The translations under genes and the position numbers were made by a program. 64,000 bases of DNA from Prorocentrum cordatum (Eukaryota; Sar; Dinophyceae; Prorocentrales; Prorocentraceae), in NCBI GenBank assembly GCA_963575745.1, contig CAUYUJ010019276.1, positions 85,001 through 149,000 on the forward strand, in the 5' to 3' direction. The notes beneath the pieces are model-generated. The model searched no databases, was not told the DNA's origin, and was given only the letters and a program-made list of their open reading frames with translations. Below, one piece after another: positions 36,201-46,924 of the stretch (its first letter is position 1; every line of letters starts with the position of its first letter).

Positions 36201-38653
36201 GTCGCGTGCGATTCGGGCCCTCGTCTCGCCGCAGGATGCTGTGCTGGCGAAGGCGTTGGACGCAATCTCGCAGGTCCCAGCCCGAGATGTGAGTGGGTCG
36301 CAGTGGCAGGGCGTCGCCTACAACACCTGGGCTTTGCTGAAGGACGTCCCGTACTTCAAGACGATGATCGTGTCCTTCCGCATGACCGGGGCAACGCGCG
36401 TGAATGCCGTGGCGAAGATGACTAGCGCCGTCGACGGAGTCAGGTCGGCCACCGCCCTGAACACCAAGATCGTCGCCCAGACCAGCGCCATGAAGGAGTT
36501 CAGCACCATCAAGCAGAATTCTCGCTCGGGATCCGTGGTGATCCCCTGGGGTGCCAGCCGATGGGTGGTAGTAGGGGCATTGTTGGTTTCGGGTGCCCTC
36601 AGGGTAATCCGCATCGCACCCAGCATGACGCAGCCGCTCTCGCACAGATCATCTGGACACGGGGATCGGGGGACGTAAGTGTCGGGCGAGCTGCTGGGGG
36701 CAGGCGGAAGTGGAGGGAGGCAGGCAGAGATGGGATCTGCTCACACCTCCTCCTGCCTCCTCCTACCGTCTCCTACCCTCTCCTACTCTGCCCACCTTCC
36801 CCCTGCGTCCTCCTGCCTCCTCTCGCCTCCCACTGCCTCCTTCTAACTCCTTCTGGTTACCCCTCGCCCGCGTAGGGGCCTGCCCCCCCTACCTCGCCCT
36901 ACCTCTTCCTGCCTCTGCCTCCTTAATACTTCCTCATCGTGCCCCCCCCACCCCACCGCCGTTCGCCTCGCCCGACGTCCTCCCAATTCACCCTGCCAGG
37001 TAGGATGAGATTGGAGGAGGTTGGAGGAGGTGGGGGCGGTAGAAAGACATATGAGGGAAGTAAGAAGAGGGGAGGGTGAGGTAGGGTGAGATAGTAAATG
37101 GTAGGATGAGCTAGGAGGAGCCAGGGCCAGTCAGGCGCATTGTCTTGCGCGGTTCGTTCCTGGCTCAGGCCAGATTCGACGACGGGGAAGCGCCATGCAA
37201 GGCACTGGCATGACTGATAGTCGGAGCGGACTGGCGAGGGAGAGGGCAAGCTGGGGCCGCCTGAGAGCACCACTGAAACAATTCCCTTACTTCCCCGCGT
37301 AGGCAGGCCCCCCATGTAATAGACCATGTAGGCACAGTGAATGACTGGGAGAATCTGATATGCACGATGGCAGATGATGGGGCGAAGCTCATGTCCGAGA
37401 TGCGGAAGGGCGACCACGTCGAGTACAACTTCCAGAACACCCAGGCCCTCCAGCGCATGGCCAACGTCCTCGATAGTTACAAGGGTTTCTACGAGGTCTT
37501 GAAGACCACTGGCCTGGAGGCGAGGCCGCCTTGGGATGCCGCCGCCGAGGCCGCGACCGAGCTCGCCTCGCGCGTTGGCGCGGCCATGTCCCGCGAGGCC
37601 TTGAAGCCCTTCATGTCCAGTGTGCAGGGCCAGCAGATTGTCCAAGATCCGACCAAGAGGGACCAGTTAGTGCAGGAAGTGCTCGCCGTTCTCACCTCCT
37701 CCGACGCGTCCGACCTCTACCAGGAGGAATTGGCCAACCAGGTCAGCCGCGTCATTCGCGAGATCGTGTCTTCCCTGACGTTCGCGGTAGAGGGCCCAGG
37801 CAACAAGTCCAAGGATGCTTGCCTCTGCTCGGTGGCCGACAGGCTTTTGGAGTTCTTGCCGAAAGACCAGCTCTTGTACTCGTCGTGGCGCAGCGTCTCC
37901 ACTTGGATCGAAGAGGTGGCGCGGGTGTCCGAGGGCATGGCGGTGCTGATCGCCAGGGGCCCGACCGCGGCGCTTAGGCTGAGGGGCGCTCACGGCACCG
38001 AGCTCCTCCGTGCCCTCGCTTGCTCTGTTGAGAAAGTGGCCGAGATGAAGGCGCTGATAGCGCAGGTCGTCACGCTGCCCGCGGACGCCGACAATATCAC
38101 GTCAGAGGCCAATACCTTCGTCGAGGAGAGCGCTCCATGGTTGTATGGGTCCGCCATGGATGATCTCAAGGTTTTCGTGGACAGCCCGTGCAATAAGGAC
38201 GAGTCGCAATCGGGGTGCATCCGCGCCGTCAGGCGCGGTGTGCTGCAGGACCCCAACCACGAGAAGTGGTCGGACTGCTTGACCGACGGCACGCCCGAGG
38301 CGGTCACTGAGGCTGTGAAGAACACGCTCTTGGTTCTCAAAGTTGACGCCTACAAAGATGCTCATTCTGTCCTGGTGGCAAAGCTGGAGTCTGCGAAACA
38401 GGTGCGGGAGTATTACGGCATGCAGGCAAACGAGGTGCTCGAGCAGGAGTACCATAGCATCTGCGATGACATGCAGCTCAGCCACAGCGAGGGGGTGCTC
38501 ATGGCGTCCATCATCAAGTACAAGGGGAATGACACGAAGCTGAAGATGTCGCTCGCCAGGGGGAAGAAGGCTATCCAGAAAGCGAAGTACTGGGATCGTG
38601 TGGGCAGTCGGCTGAGGGCGCTCGTGGACACAGGCGTCGACCTGCTGCTGTGA
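33276..38653 (+). CDS. Four-exon hypothetical protein with N-terminal cysteine cluster
   Basis: Proposed exons: 33,276-34,407, 34,732-35,220, 35,926-36,674 and 37,303-38,653. Borders are GT-AG, GC-AG and GT-AG (the last donor is GTAAGT, the last acceptor GCGTAG). All joins keep frame and give about 1,239 residues, provided one C is removed from the C8 run at 33,980-33,987: before it the frame reads VLIRDPP, after it NIDPSIGIACELSSDV. Exon 1 begins with a basic tail (MAPKRLGG, KKTIKKTKTD) and then several cysteine pairs (KCMRRSC, GDCTDHC, EQCNNC) that could bind zinc. The rest is mostly charged and helical, for example LLERAEKMMLAQLTDIDDE. It resembles large lineage-specific dinoflagellate proteins as I recall them, but I assign no function. 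ATG 33,276 lies in GAGCCATGG, about 30 bases after a possible trans-splice acceptor. Confidence 0.6.
35221..35925 (+). other. GC-AG intron with GA/GGT-rich body
   Basis: Starts GCGAGGGTCAGG and ends TCGTGTCCTGCTCAG. Both borders share CAGG, as is frequent in dinoflagellate introns. The body is made of GGAGGT/GGATG-like units. Its last 200 bases are paralogous to part of the next intron (see findings). Confidence 0.6.
36675..37302 (+). other. GT-AG intron containing a copy of the previous intron's 3' end
   Basis: Donor GGGGACGTAAGT and acceptor CTTACTTCCCCGCGTAG. The first half is CTCCTGCC-rich. From about 37,010 to 37,190 it repeats GGAGGTGGGGGCGGTAGAAA, AGGAGCCAGGGCC and GGCTCAGG seen at the end of intron 35,221-35,925. 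Confidence 0.55.
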
Positions 38654-39824
38654 AGCTCGTCGGGCCGCTCGGTGGACCTGAGTGCGAGGGGCACTCGTGG
38701 CCGCCGCGTCGCAACTTGCGGCGCCCTTGGTCTGGGCGAGAACCGTTATCGCCATCCTCGTCGCACTCACCTTCACCATATAGCATTGGTGTCGCCGCCC
38801 CGTTGACCCACCAGGCCCTACCACAGGCATGTCTGGCGAGGGGCGTGCAAGGGGAGGGCATGGGAGGGATGGGGTGAGGAGGAGGGGGGGGGGGGGGGGG
38901 GGGGATGAGGAGGGCGCATAAGTTAAACCAGCGTTGGACACATGACTATACAATCTAGTGGTCTAGGACCGATGCAGAAACATAAGGAGCTGGATTTGTC
39001 GACCTTGTTTGCTGAGCGTGTCCAGGCGGGGGCGGGTGGGCCTTCAGAGGGCTTCTTGACTATCGGAGGCTTCCTGGAGCGTCATTTCGCATGTGGTGTC
39101 TTATGTTTTGGGTGCCCCCTGAGGTCTTCTTGGAGGCATGCGGTGGCCTCTTGAGCGTTTAGTTACGTGCGGCTCGGGGTGCTTCTGATGGCCTTTGGTG
39201 GCTGCTCGAGGGGCTCACGGGGCCTCGGCTGGGCCGCGCAGGGGGTTCTTGGGGCTTCTCAGGGTGTTTAGGGTTAGGGTCTGAACGTAGGTCTCGCGGG
39301 TGCCCCCCTAAGCAATCTAGGGGCGATATTAGATGCATCTTGGGCCGTCTTGGATGCGCCTAAGACCTCGGGCCGATTGTGTAGTTTATGCATGGCCGCT
39401 TAGATGTGTTTCGATAGTGTAATCGTTTCGGGGGCGCCTTGGGTCGCGCGCGGGAGCCCCGTTGGGCCGTCCCTGCGTTTTCGCAAGGCCGCCGCGGGCC
39501 CGTAGCGGCCGCCATCGCTGTCGCAGTGGGCCGTCGTGGAGGCTGCAGGTAGCCGCGTGGTCGGGCGCGGGGCCGCGTTGGCGGCGCTGGGCGCCCACTT
39601 GGGGCTTTGTTGGGTTTCGCGGACTCCCGTGGGGCCGCGGGGGCGGGGGAGGAGGGCTGCGCCAGGAGGGCCCCACCGCGCCCCCTCCCCCAACTCCAAG
39701 CCTCCACCATGTAGGCCTCGTACTTCCCCGCGCCCCGTCCAGCTTCTCGATCCCCCGTCGCCCGTCTCCGCCTTCACCGCGCCATCTTGTCTCCCGCTTG
39801 CCCCTTTTGTCTCCCTCCTCCTCC
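38654..39824. other. Intergenic region after the four-exon gene
   Basis: Contains a G run at about 38,886-38,904, degenerate CTTGGGG/CTTGGAGG units at 39,040-39,300, a short telomere-like TTTAGGGTTAGGG at about 39,268, and GC-rich sequence with pyrimidine tracts. No supported gene. Confidence 0.45.
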
Positions 39825-39843
39825 TCCGTCGCCATTTTGGCTC
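39825..39843 (+). other. Possible second spliced-leader relic
   Basis: The 19 bases TCCGTCGCCATTTTGGCTC match the first 19 positions of the dinoflagellate spliced leader except position 6 (C for A). The match ends there. The nearest ATG (39,864) opens only a short frame. It follows a CTC tract, so convergence by composition is possible. Confidence 0.45.
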
Positions 39844-40769
39844 GCTGCGCGTGGCCTGGCGCCAATGGTTCAAGCGTAGTGCGCCCCCATCTGAAGTGTC
39901 AGATCGGCCCGCCTGGAACCGCTCATGCACGCGAGCGCCGCCCGCCAAACATCGGGCAGTTGCATTGCGACCCCTCAGGGTCCATCTGGGGGTTGCCCGA
40001 CTGCGCTGCCCCGCCCCGCCGAACGCGCCGAGGGTTCGCGACGCTGGCGGGGCGAATGTTTGTTTTCATGGCTGTTCAGTGGCGCGAGGGCCTGAGCATA
40101 TCCGCGCCGTCGCGAAGGTGCGCCCGGCACTATGCAGTGGGGGTTCGGGCCTCGTTGGCGCGCCGTGCCCGCCAACGCGGGGCGCTGTGTGGGCCTGCAG
40201 TGAGGCCCGAGAGGGTCTGCGCAACATATTGCGCATGGTGCGCGTCTTCGGCATGGGTCTCAACACCCGCCCCCCGCGTGCGGGGGGGCCGTTCGGGCCG
40301 TCGTGACCCATCGATTGCCCGATGCCTTTTGCGCGGCGGCGCCGGGTGAATTGCGCAATGGCAGAGTGTTTTGCTGGGTGCCAGCGCGTGCGCGGATGGA
40401 ACCGACGGCGGTTTATCACTTGGCGAACCCTGGGTTTCAGTGCAGGGCGGGTTCGCATCCAAGAGGCAGCCAGGGCTCATCCGCGCGATCTGCGCGTTCG
40501 ATGGCGGGGGCTTTCCCGAGGCAGCTTGGGCCCCCGAAGCCAGCAGGGCCCCCTCGCGTCAGCGCGCTCTGGCTCGGCGCTTGCCCCCGTGGCCGTTCGC
40601 GCGTTGAGGGGCCTGTGCTGGGTCCTCGCCCGATGAGTGCCGCGCGGTTTGCGGGGCCGCGGCCTCGTCGCGCGATCTCTCGTGATATTTCAGCGCGACA
40701 GGCGCGCTGTGGCAGCGATCGGAAAATCGATCTTTTGAAGGCGATTTGATTTTTCTATGTGCGTCGTAA
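39844..40769. other. GC-rich intergenic region
   Basis: Very GC-rich sequence with long open frames on both strands and no recognisable domain. Nothing is supported as a gene. Confidence 0.4.
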
Positions 40770-41212
<443 letters not shown>

Positions 41213-41960
41213 ACTAGTACGGCCAGTAGCAGTACCAGTAGTGGTAGTAGTAGCGCTCTCGGGGTCTTCTGGGGGGCAGTTTGGGGGCATATTGGGAGCA
41301 TCTTGGGGGCCTCGTCGGAGCCCCTTGGGAGCCTTTGGAGCTTCCTCGGGGCCTCTCGGGGCCTCTTGGGGCCTCTTGGGGGCCTCTTGGGGCCTGTCTT
41401 TGGGCCTCTTGGGAGCCTCTCGGGGCCGAGGGCTCGAAATGTTCGTTGGGGTCCCACGTCGGGGCGCCTTCTTGGAGCCGTCTTGGTGGCCTCTTCGGCC
41501 ACCTTCGCGGCCTCGTGGGCTGTCTTTGGGCCCTCTTGGGCAGTTTTGGGGCTCTCGGCCTCTTGGGCTGTCTCCTAGCGTCGGGAAGCCGAAAAGGCGA
41601 GAATGCCAAAATCTTTCAAAAACTATAGGGAAATCATTTCTTTTTCGGGCTTTTTGGGAATAGTCTTGGAGGCTCTTGGGGCGACTTGGCGGCCTCTTGG
41701 GCCGTGTGGAGGCTGTCTTTGACGTCTTGAACCGATCGTTCGGCGATTCGGGGCCCTCTTGGACCATGTTGAGGGCCTCTTGAGCCACTCCTGGCTCGTC
41801 TGGAGGCTTGCGTTGGTCCTGGGACCCCCCGAGGGAGATGGTATTCTGACCCGTGACCCCCCCCCTCCCCTCCCACACTCCCCCCCCCCGGACGCCCCCC
41901 CCTGTCGGGGAAGGGATCAAAGGGAAGGGGCTTCTTCTTCTGCCTATTTTTGCTTCTTTG
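41213..41960 (+). repeat. CTTGGGGCC minisatellite and tail of the composite repeat
   Basis: Degenerate 9-13-bp units such as GGGCCTCTTGG run to about 41,580 and again at 41,660-41,830. They are followed by CGGGGAAGGGATCAAAGGGA and a T-rich stretch. The same succession occurs in the MORN intron and, partly, at 47,390-47,760. No gene is supported; a GC-rich stretch with open frames lies at 41,980-42,200. Confidence 0.7.
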
Positions 41961-42217
41961 TTTCTTTTGTCATGCTTCGTCTTTCCTTACACTGCGCCCC
42001 TCTGGCCACCCTCGTCCGCGCACGTGCCTCGGCCCAGGATGCTCCGAGCCCTCTTTTCACGAGTCTCCCCTCGGCGCGCCCGAGTGCGGCAGGCCAGTGT
42101 CGTGTCGACGCGTCTGCGAGACCCCGCCGCGGGCGTGCACGGCTGAACGCCGCCCGTGGCCCAGAATCGCCCCACACAGCGCGGCCCGGCGACCAGAGAG
42201 CTGGCTCGGAAACCGGA

Positions 42218-42315
42218 TGATGAGGAGGAGGAGGAGGAGGAGGAGGAGGAGGAGGAGGAGGAGGGGGGAGGAGGAGGAGGAGGAGGAGGAGGAGGAGGAG
42301 GAGGAGGAGGAGGAA
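42218..42315. repeat. (GGA)n tract
   Basis: About 32 GGA triplets with one GGG interruption. The glutamate and glycine frames through it are not credible genes. Confidence 0.9.
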
Positions 42316-42394
42316 CCTGTCTGATGCCGAGGCGTACCGAGGCGAGAGAGGCCCCTTAGACTCCTGACTCGGCGGTCCCCGGTACAGTCGGACC

Positions 42395-42555
42395 AAGGTG
42401 TAAGATCGAGGTCGGCTCGGGGAGGGTACCCTGGTGTTCTTCGCGTTTGTTGGATGCTCTCGTGCACCCTGGGCGAGGGGAGGGTACCCTTGGACGTTCT
42501 GTGTGTTTTGGCCGACGGAGGGTCTCATGTTGTTGAGGGATGTTCTCATGACCTA
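42395..42555 (+). repeat. Dispersed repeat pair member (with 60,145-60,290)
   Basis: Shares with the second copy GATCGAGGTCGG, CTTCGCGTTTGTTGGATGCT, GGAGGGTACCCTTGGA and GGAGGGTCTCATGTT. Same orientation. Immediately after it, 42,573-42,700 carries AATCCGAACCCTAC twice and its inverse GTAGGGTTCGGA once. Confidence 0.65.
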
Positions 42556-42954
42556 GGTCCGACTGTACAACGCTCGGCGGCGAAATCCGAACCCTACACT
42601 CGCCGATCAACGGTTCGAGCAACTCGATGGGCGGCCGCGGTAGGGTTCGGAATTCGTCGAACACGCGGCGAGATCCGAACCCTACCACCACCGCCACCTG
42701 CCGGAGGTCGCCAACGATTGGCGCACCCGAGGACAACCGCTCGCCTTCCTGGCTCCCCCCGGGGAAATGTAAGATTCGAGTACGCCGGATCTCGGGTTTG
42801 CCGACGCTTTTTGACGAGCCGCGTCCTGGATTTTGACAGTTCAGCTTTCGTGGGATTTTTGCAGCGGGAGCTCGCGTCAAATTTCAGACGGTCTCGTCAT
42901 TTTCATGATGGCCTCGTCAGGCCAACCCGAGTCCCCCGAACCCGGGTCTTACTC

Positions 42955-43156
42955 GGCCTCGAGCGAGGGGGCGGGAAGTGAGAAGGAGAAGGCCTTCTCA
43001 GAAGGCGGCGGGGCTTCTCAGAAGCCCTCGCGCCTTCTGAGTTTTTTTCTGTTGTGTCTTCGGGGAAGGCTTAGAGAACTTCTCAGAAGGCCCAGGAACT
43101 TCCGAGCCTTCTGAGAAAGCCCGCCCCTTCTCACTTCCCCACCTGGGCTCGCCGCC
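42955..43156. mobile_element. Inverted-repeat element, family 1, copy d
   Basis: Left end GAGCGAGGGGGCGGGAAGTG then AGAAGGAGAAGGCCTTCTC; right end CCCGCCCCTTCTCACTTCCC then CACCTGGGCTCGCCGCC. These are inverted over about 40 bp. About 200 bp long, like copies a and c. Confidence 0.65.
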
Positions 43157-43286
43157 AGCTCACGTCTCCTCCCCCCCCCCGGCGGCGGCACGAGGCGAGT
43201 GGCAGGAGGGGCGCTGGGTGCGCTGGCTGCAGGGCGCCGAGGCCTCACGCGCACGAGCGCTTGCGCCCGCCCCCCCCCCGCCTCTC

Positions 43287-43383
43287 TGCGAGGAGGAGGA
43301 GGAGGAGGAGGAGGAGGAGGAGGAGGAAGAGGAGGAGGAGGAGGAGGAGGAGGAGGAGGAGGAGGAGGAGGAGGAGGAGGAGG
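43287..43383. repeat. (GAG)n tract
   Basis: About 32 GAG triplets with one AAG interruption. It lies downstream of the decayed PPR block on the minus strand. Confidence 0.9.
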
Positions 43384-43504
43384 ATCGCCCAGATCGAGTG
43401 GATCGAGTCGGCTCGCGATGCCCCACGGAATCGCGCCGAGGGCCGCCTGGCCGCATTGGATCGTCCCCACGCCGTGCCAGGCACCCTGGAAGCAGATTTC
43501 TCTC

Positions 43505-43990
43505 ACTCCCAAGCTTCTCGCACGAGCTGATCGCTGCACTGTAGCTGAGAGTGGCCCATCCGCCCAGCGGCAAGAGACCCTGCTGCCACTGCCGATATTG
43601 GGTGGGCTCCAGCTTTGCACCCCGCTTCTCACAAGAGGCTTGCCACCGAGCTCCCGATGAATTGCAATCCTGCCTTGCACGGCTGCTCCCCGACCATTCC
43701 GCGCACGAGCTGGTCCCAGCATTGTAGTTGGTGACGTTCGGCCCTGCACCTCCGCTTCTCGCTATAGCTGATCCCTGCATGTTGCTTGTCTTCTGCTCCT
43801 ACGGTCGCCTTTCTCACAGTGCCAGATGCTGCCACTGTGCGCCTTCTCGCACGAGCTCCTGATATCAATCTTGTAGCTGATGCCACCAGGGTGCACCGAC
43901 CCGCTGCCCCGACTTCTGCTCTGCCAGCTGATATGTCGCACATTTGCCGCCCTTCTCGCATGGACTGCGCCCAGCGTTCTAGCTGATATT
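43505..43990 (-). pseudogene. Decayed PPR-repeat gene, block 2
   Basis: Read on the minus strand, successive pieces match the PPR repeat typical of dinoflagellate nuclear genes (SYNAxISACEKG, then xLEPNVI): S-stop-NAGRSPCEKGGKC, ISYKIDIRSSCEKAH, NVTNYNAGTSSCAEW, ARWQASCEKRGAKLEPTQY and ATLSYSAAISSCEKLG. Frame changes between pieces and a stop inside one repeat show that it no longer encodes a protein. PPR proteins bind organelle RNA. It lies downstream, on the same strand, of the block at 47,905-48,840 and may be the rest of the same gene. Confidence 0.65.
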
Positions 43991-44255
43991 GAGAAGGCCT
44001 TACGGCCAGTGCCGCCGACCCTGAAGAGGAGGAGGAGGAGGAGGAGGAGGAGGAGGAGGAGGAGGAGGAGCAGGATTACCCTTTAGGGGCCTCTGGAGAG
44101 CTTCTTGGGGCCCAGGGCTCCAGATGGCCGTTTCGATCCTCCGTCTGGGCACCCTCTTGGAGCCGTCCTGGAGGCCTCTTCGACTGGAGCGCTCTGAGGC
44201 CTCTTGGGCCGTCTTGGAGCGTCGGGAAGGGGCAGAGGCGAGAACGCCGAAATTC
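43990..44255 (+). repeat. Composite dispersed repeat: head, GAG tract and CTTGGGG tail
   Basis: GAGAAGGCCTTACGGCCAGT then GCCGCCGACCCTGAAG, followed by (GAG)n to 44,070 and degenerate CTTGGGGCC sequence to 44,220. Same head as in the MORN intron at 6503-6538. Confidence 0.75.
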
Positions 44256-44264
44256 TTCATTTAC

Positions 44265-44815
44265 CCTGGCGAAGGACCCAACCAGATGCAGGTGTGAGTA
44301 CCGCAGTTGTGGGTATCGTCTTCCGTGGAGCTCCCAATGGGCCACGAAACGCCGTATTGGGGGGGAGATGCATGCGGACTGCGCCACCTGGGACCTTCGG
44401 TGGAGCTCTCTCTGGGGCCACGAAGCGCTGTACTGGCCGCAGGAACCGCATGCGGATTGCGCCACTGGGACCTCTGGTGGAGCTCCCTCTGTGGTCACGA
44501 AACGCTGTACTGGGCGCAGGAACCGCATGCGAACTGCGCCACTGGGACCTTCGGTGGAGCTCCCTCTGGGGCCACGAAACGCTTTACCGGGCGGGGGGGA
44601 CGCATGCGAACTGCGCCACTGGGACCTTCGGTGGAACTCCCTATGGGGCCACGAAGTGCTGTAGTGGACGGGGGTGACGCATGCGAACTGCGCCACTGGG
44701 ACCTTCGGTGGAGCTCCCTCTGTGGCCACGAAACGCTGTACCGGGCGGGGGGATGCATGCGAACTGCGCCACTGGGACCTTCGGTGGAGCTCCCTCTGGT
44801 CGGGCAGGTGTCGAA
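44265..44815 (+). repeat. Satellite cassette, 77-bp subfamily, seven units
   Basis: Leader CCCTGGCGAAGGACCCAACC then ATGCAGGTGTGAGTACCGCA, then units at a 77-bp period (TGGAGC at about 44,328, 44,401, 44,478, 44,555, 44,632, 44,709 and 44,785). Core: GCATGCGAACTGCGCCACTG then GGACCTTCGGTGGAGCTCCC. Linker: GCTGTACTGGGCG plus G or CAGGAACC. All plus-strand frames are open but shift each unit. Confidence 0.9.
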
Positions 44816-45757
44816 GTACGTTTTGGGCAGGTGGATTAGCTTTCTGCGCGGATCCTCGAAACATCAAGGGAATTTTGGGTTGTCGTTCATTGTTTTCTTT
44901 CACCCGCAATTCGAGGCGGGCGATCGCGCTTGTCGGGTAGGGCCTCGATGCCGCTAACCAAAGTCGGTCCGGAATCAAGGTCTCTGCCTCGCGAATGGAA
45001 GAGAGGAGGAGCGAGGGGCGAGCCTTGCAGCTGCGGGGGAGGGGGGCGGTCGCCGCCGCGCAACGCGCGAGGGGCAATGGGGAGGCGCACGGGGAGTTAG
45101 GGGGTGGAGGGGGGAAGGGGAAGGGGCAGGGCCGAGCAGCGAACGGGGACAGCGAACGTCATGGAGGAGAGCGGGAATAGGCGAAGGGCGCAGAGGGGCT
45201 TCGGGGGAGCAGTAACAGGAGACGAAGGCGACGAATCCAATTGAAATAAGGCGCGCCACCAACATTACACAGAGGTGTGCAAGCAAATACTGCTGCAGCC
45301 AAGCTGTACCCGCAATGTGAACCATGTCCACAATAGACAGGCTGACGCGACAATGTCCCACATGCGCAGACGACCCTTTTCTCAACCCCAGCCAGGAGTC
45401 CCGTCGACCTTTCCAATCGGACCCCCCACGTCGTCATCGTTGCGGTTGTCGTCGTAATCATCGTCGTCGTCGGTTCGACGCTATCCAATGCGAACCAAAT
45501 ATGTACACCCCCCGCGTCATGGCGTTGTCTTTCACTCTTCGCTCGAACAATTGGTGTGGGTCTTTTCCTCCAGATCTTTTCTTCGGCGCCCGAGGGGCGA
45601 CCGAGGGGCGCATCGTGGGATGTAGTTGGGCGCTCTCGGCCTAGAGGAGCTCACGTCGATTGCGGGGCGAAATCTGCGTCTCTAATGGTTCCCCCTGGCG
45701 CTATCAGTGAGAGTTTTCAGCGGTTCCCGTCCTCCTGACGCAGCCGAGGGGCGTGGT
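44816..45757. other. Intergenic region
   Basis: Mixed-composition sequence. A 106-residue open frame at 45,324-45,644 contains CPTCADDPF, but I find nothing else to support a gene. Nothing else is recognised. Confidence 0.35.
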
Positions 45758-46020
45758 GACGCACCCGACCTGTACACCGCCCCTGTCGCTAAGGGCCTGT
45801 CTGTACGTGCTCGCCCCGTCCGAAACATCCACTGCGTACAGATGTACACTTAGCCGGCCGTTCAGTGTACATCTGTACGTGCTTGTTTCGCCTGTGAACT
45901 CCGCGCAAAACGGAGCACGTACAGATGTGCAACTTGGCCAGCGGGGCGGGGTGCACAGCGAAAGCGGCGACGCCCGCACCCGACGTGCACCGCGCCCCCA
46001 CCGCTAAATGCCGGTCTGTG
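45758..46020. repeat. Degenerate ~208-bp duplication with a perfect hairpin
   Basis: GACGCACCCGACCTGTACAC at 45,758 recurs degenerately near 45,966 (ACCCGACGTGCACCGCG). Between them, GTACAGATGTACAC (45,836-45,849) and GTGTACATCTGTAC (45,865-45,878) form a perfect 14-bp stem with a 15-base loop. A further CGTACAGATGTGCA lies at about 45,918. Confidence 0.7.
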
Positions 46021-46099
46021 CATGGCCCGTTTTCGCGAGGCATCGATTCTCGCCGCCGAGGCCCAGTCCATGGGCCGCTTCCCGTCGATTTTCCATACC

Positions 46100-46560
46100 G
46101 AGCTATGCTACAACAGAGGGGGTCCGTTGTAGCATCTGTCGGGGGGCTTTGGGCCCTCCAAGACGGCGTGGGAGGGCCCCGAGGATGCCCAAGAGGGCCC
46201 CAAGAATGCTACAAGACGGCCCCAAGGGGGGGAAAAAGGGTCCCCGGAGGGCCCCCGAAGGGCCCCGGACGTATGCTACAACAGGAGGTTCCGTTGTAGC
46301 ATCCGTCGAGGGCCTTCCTGGTATTTTCCAAGACGGCCTGGTAGGGCCCAAAGAAGGCCCCAAGAGGGCTCAAGATTGTTCCAAGATTGCCCCAGTGGGG
46401 GCCACAAGGGTCCCAGAAATGCCCCAAAGAGGGCACCCGACGGATGTTACAACAGTGGGGCCCGCCCTCCTGGGGCCATCTTGACCCCCCTTAGGCCGTT
46501 TTGGAGCCACCTTGTGGCCCTCTTCGGATTTTCTTGGGGCCATCCCAGGCTGTCTCGGAG
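46100..46560. repeat. Tandem ~168-bp units with short hairpins
   Basis: ATGCTACAAC...GTTGTAGCAT stems occur at 46,105-46,135 and 46,273-46,302, with a half stem near 46,443. Between them are CCAAGAGGGCCCCAAGA-type units, the inverse of the CTTGGGG repeat. From 46,561 to 46,919 there is ordinary sequence with a weak open frame and no supported gene. Confidence 0.7.
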
Positions 46561-46924
46561 CGCCCCAAGAGGGATCCCATCCCTTCACAGCAGCTCGTCT
46601 GCAGAATGCGATGCAAGGTATAGTGCCCATCAGAACCCTCAGGAAGGATGTGTCCATTCCCAATTTTGCTTCAGTGGTCTGGGCCGTTACTCTCAGGGGG
46701 CTGACAAGGTGGTTCTGGGCGGGCCGTTGGGAATTGCGCCCCGCAGTGTCCAGGCAGTCATGGTCACGGGTAGCTCTCATTCATCGGGCCGCACAGTAGC
46801 GGTGCACTTGGCCTAAGCTATATCGGCTCAGAAATTGCGGTCACCACACATATTCTTGAGATTTTGATTGCCGCCCCCGGCCCCGAAACAAAACCGCCTT
46901 TTGCTAAGCGGCCGTTTGGCTGCT

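Noticed and set aside
37174-37300. CTCAG at about 37,174 as the acceptor for the last exon of the four-exon gene
   Set aside because: The frame after it soon meets a stop (GCA TGA near 37,210) and does not connect to the exon; the acceptor at 37,302 gives an open, in-phase join.
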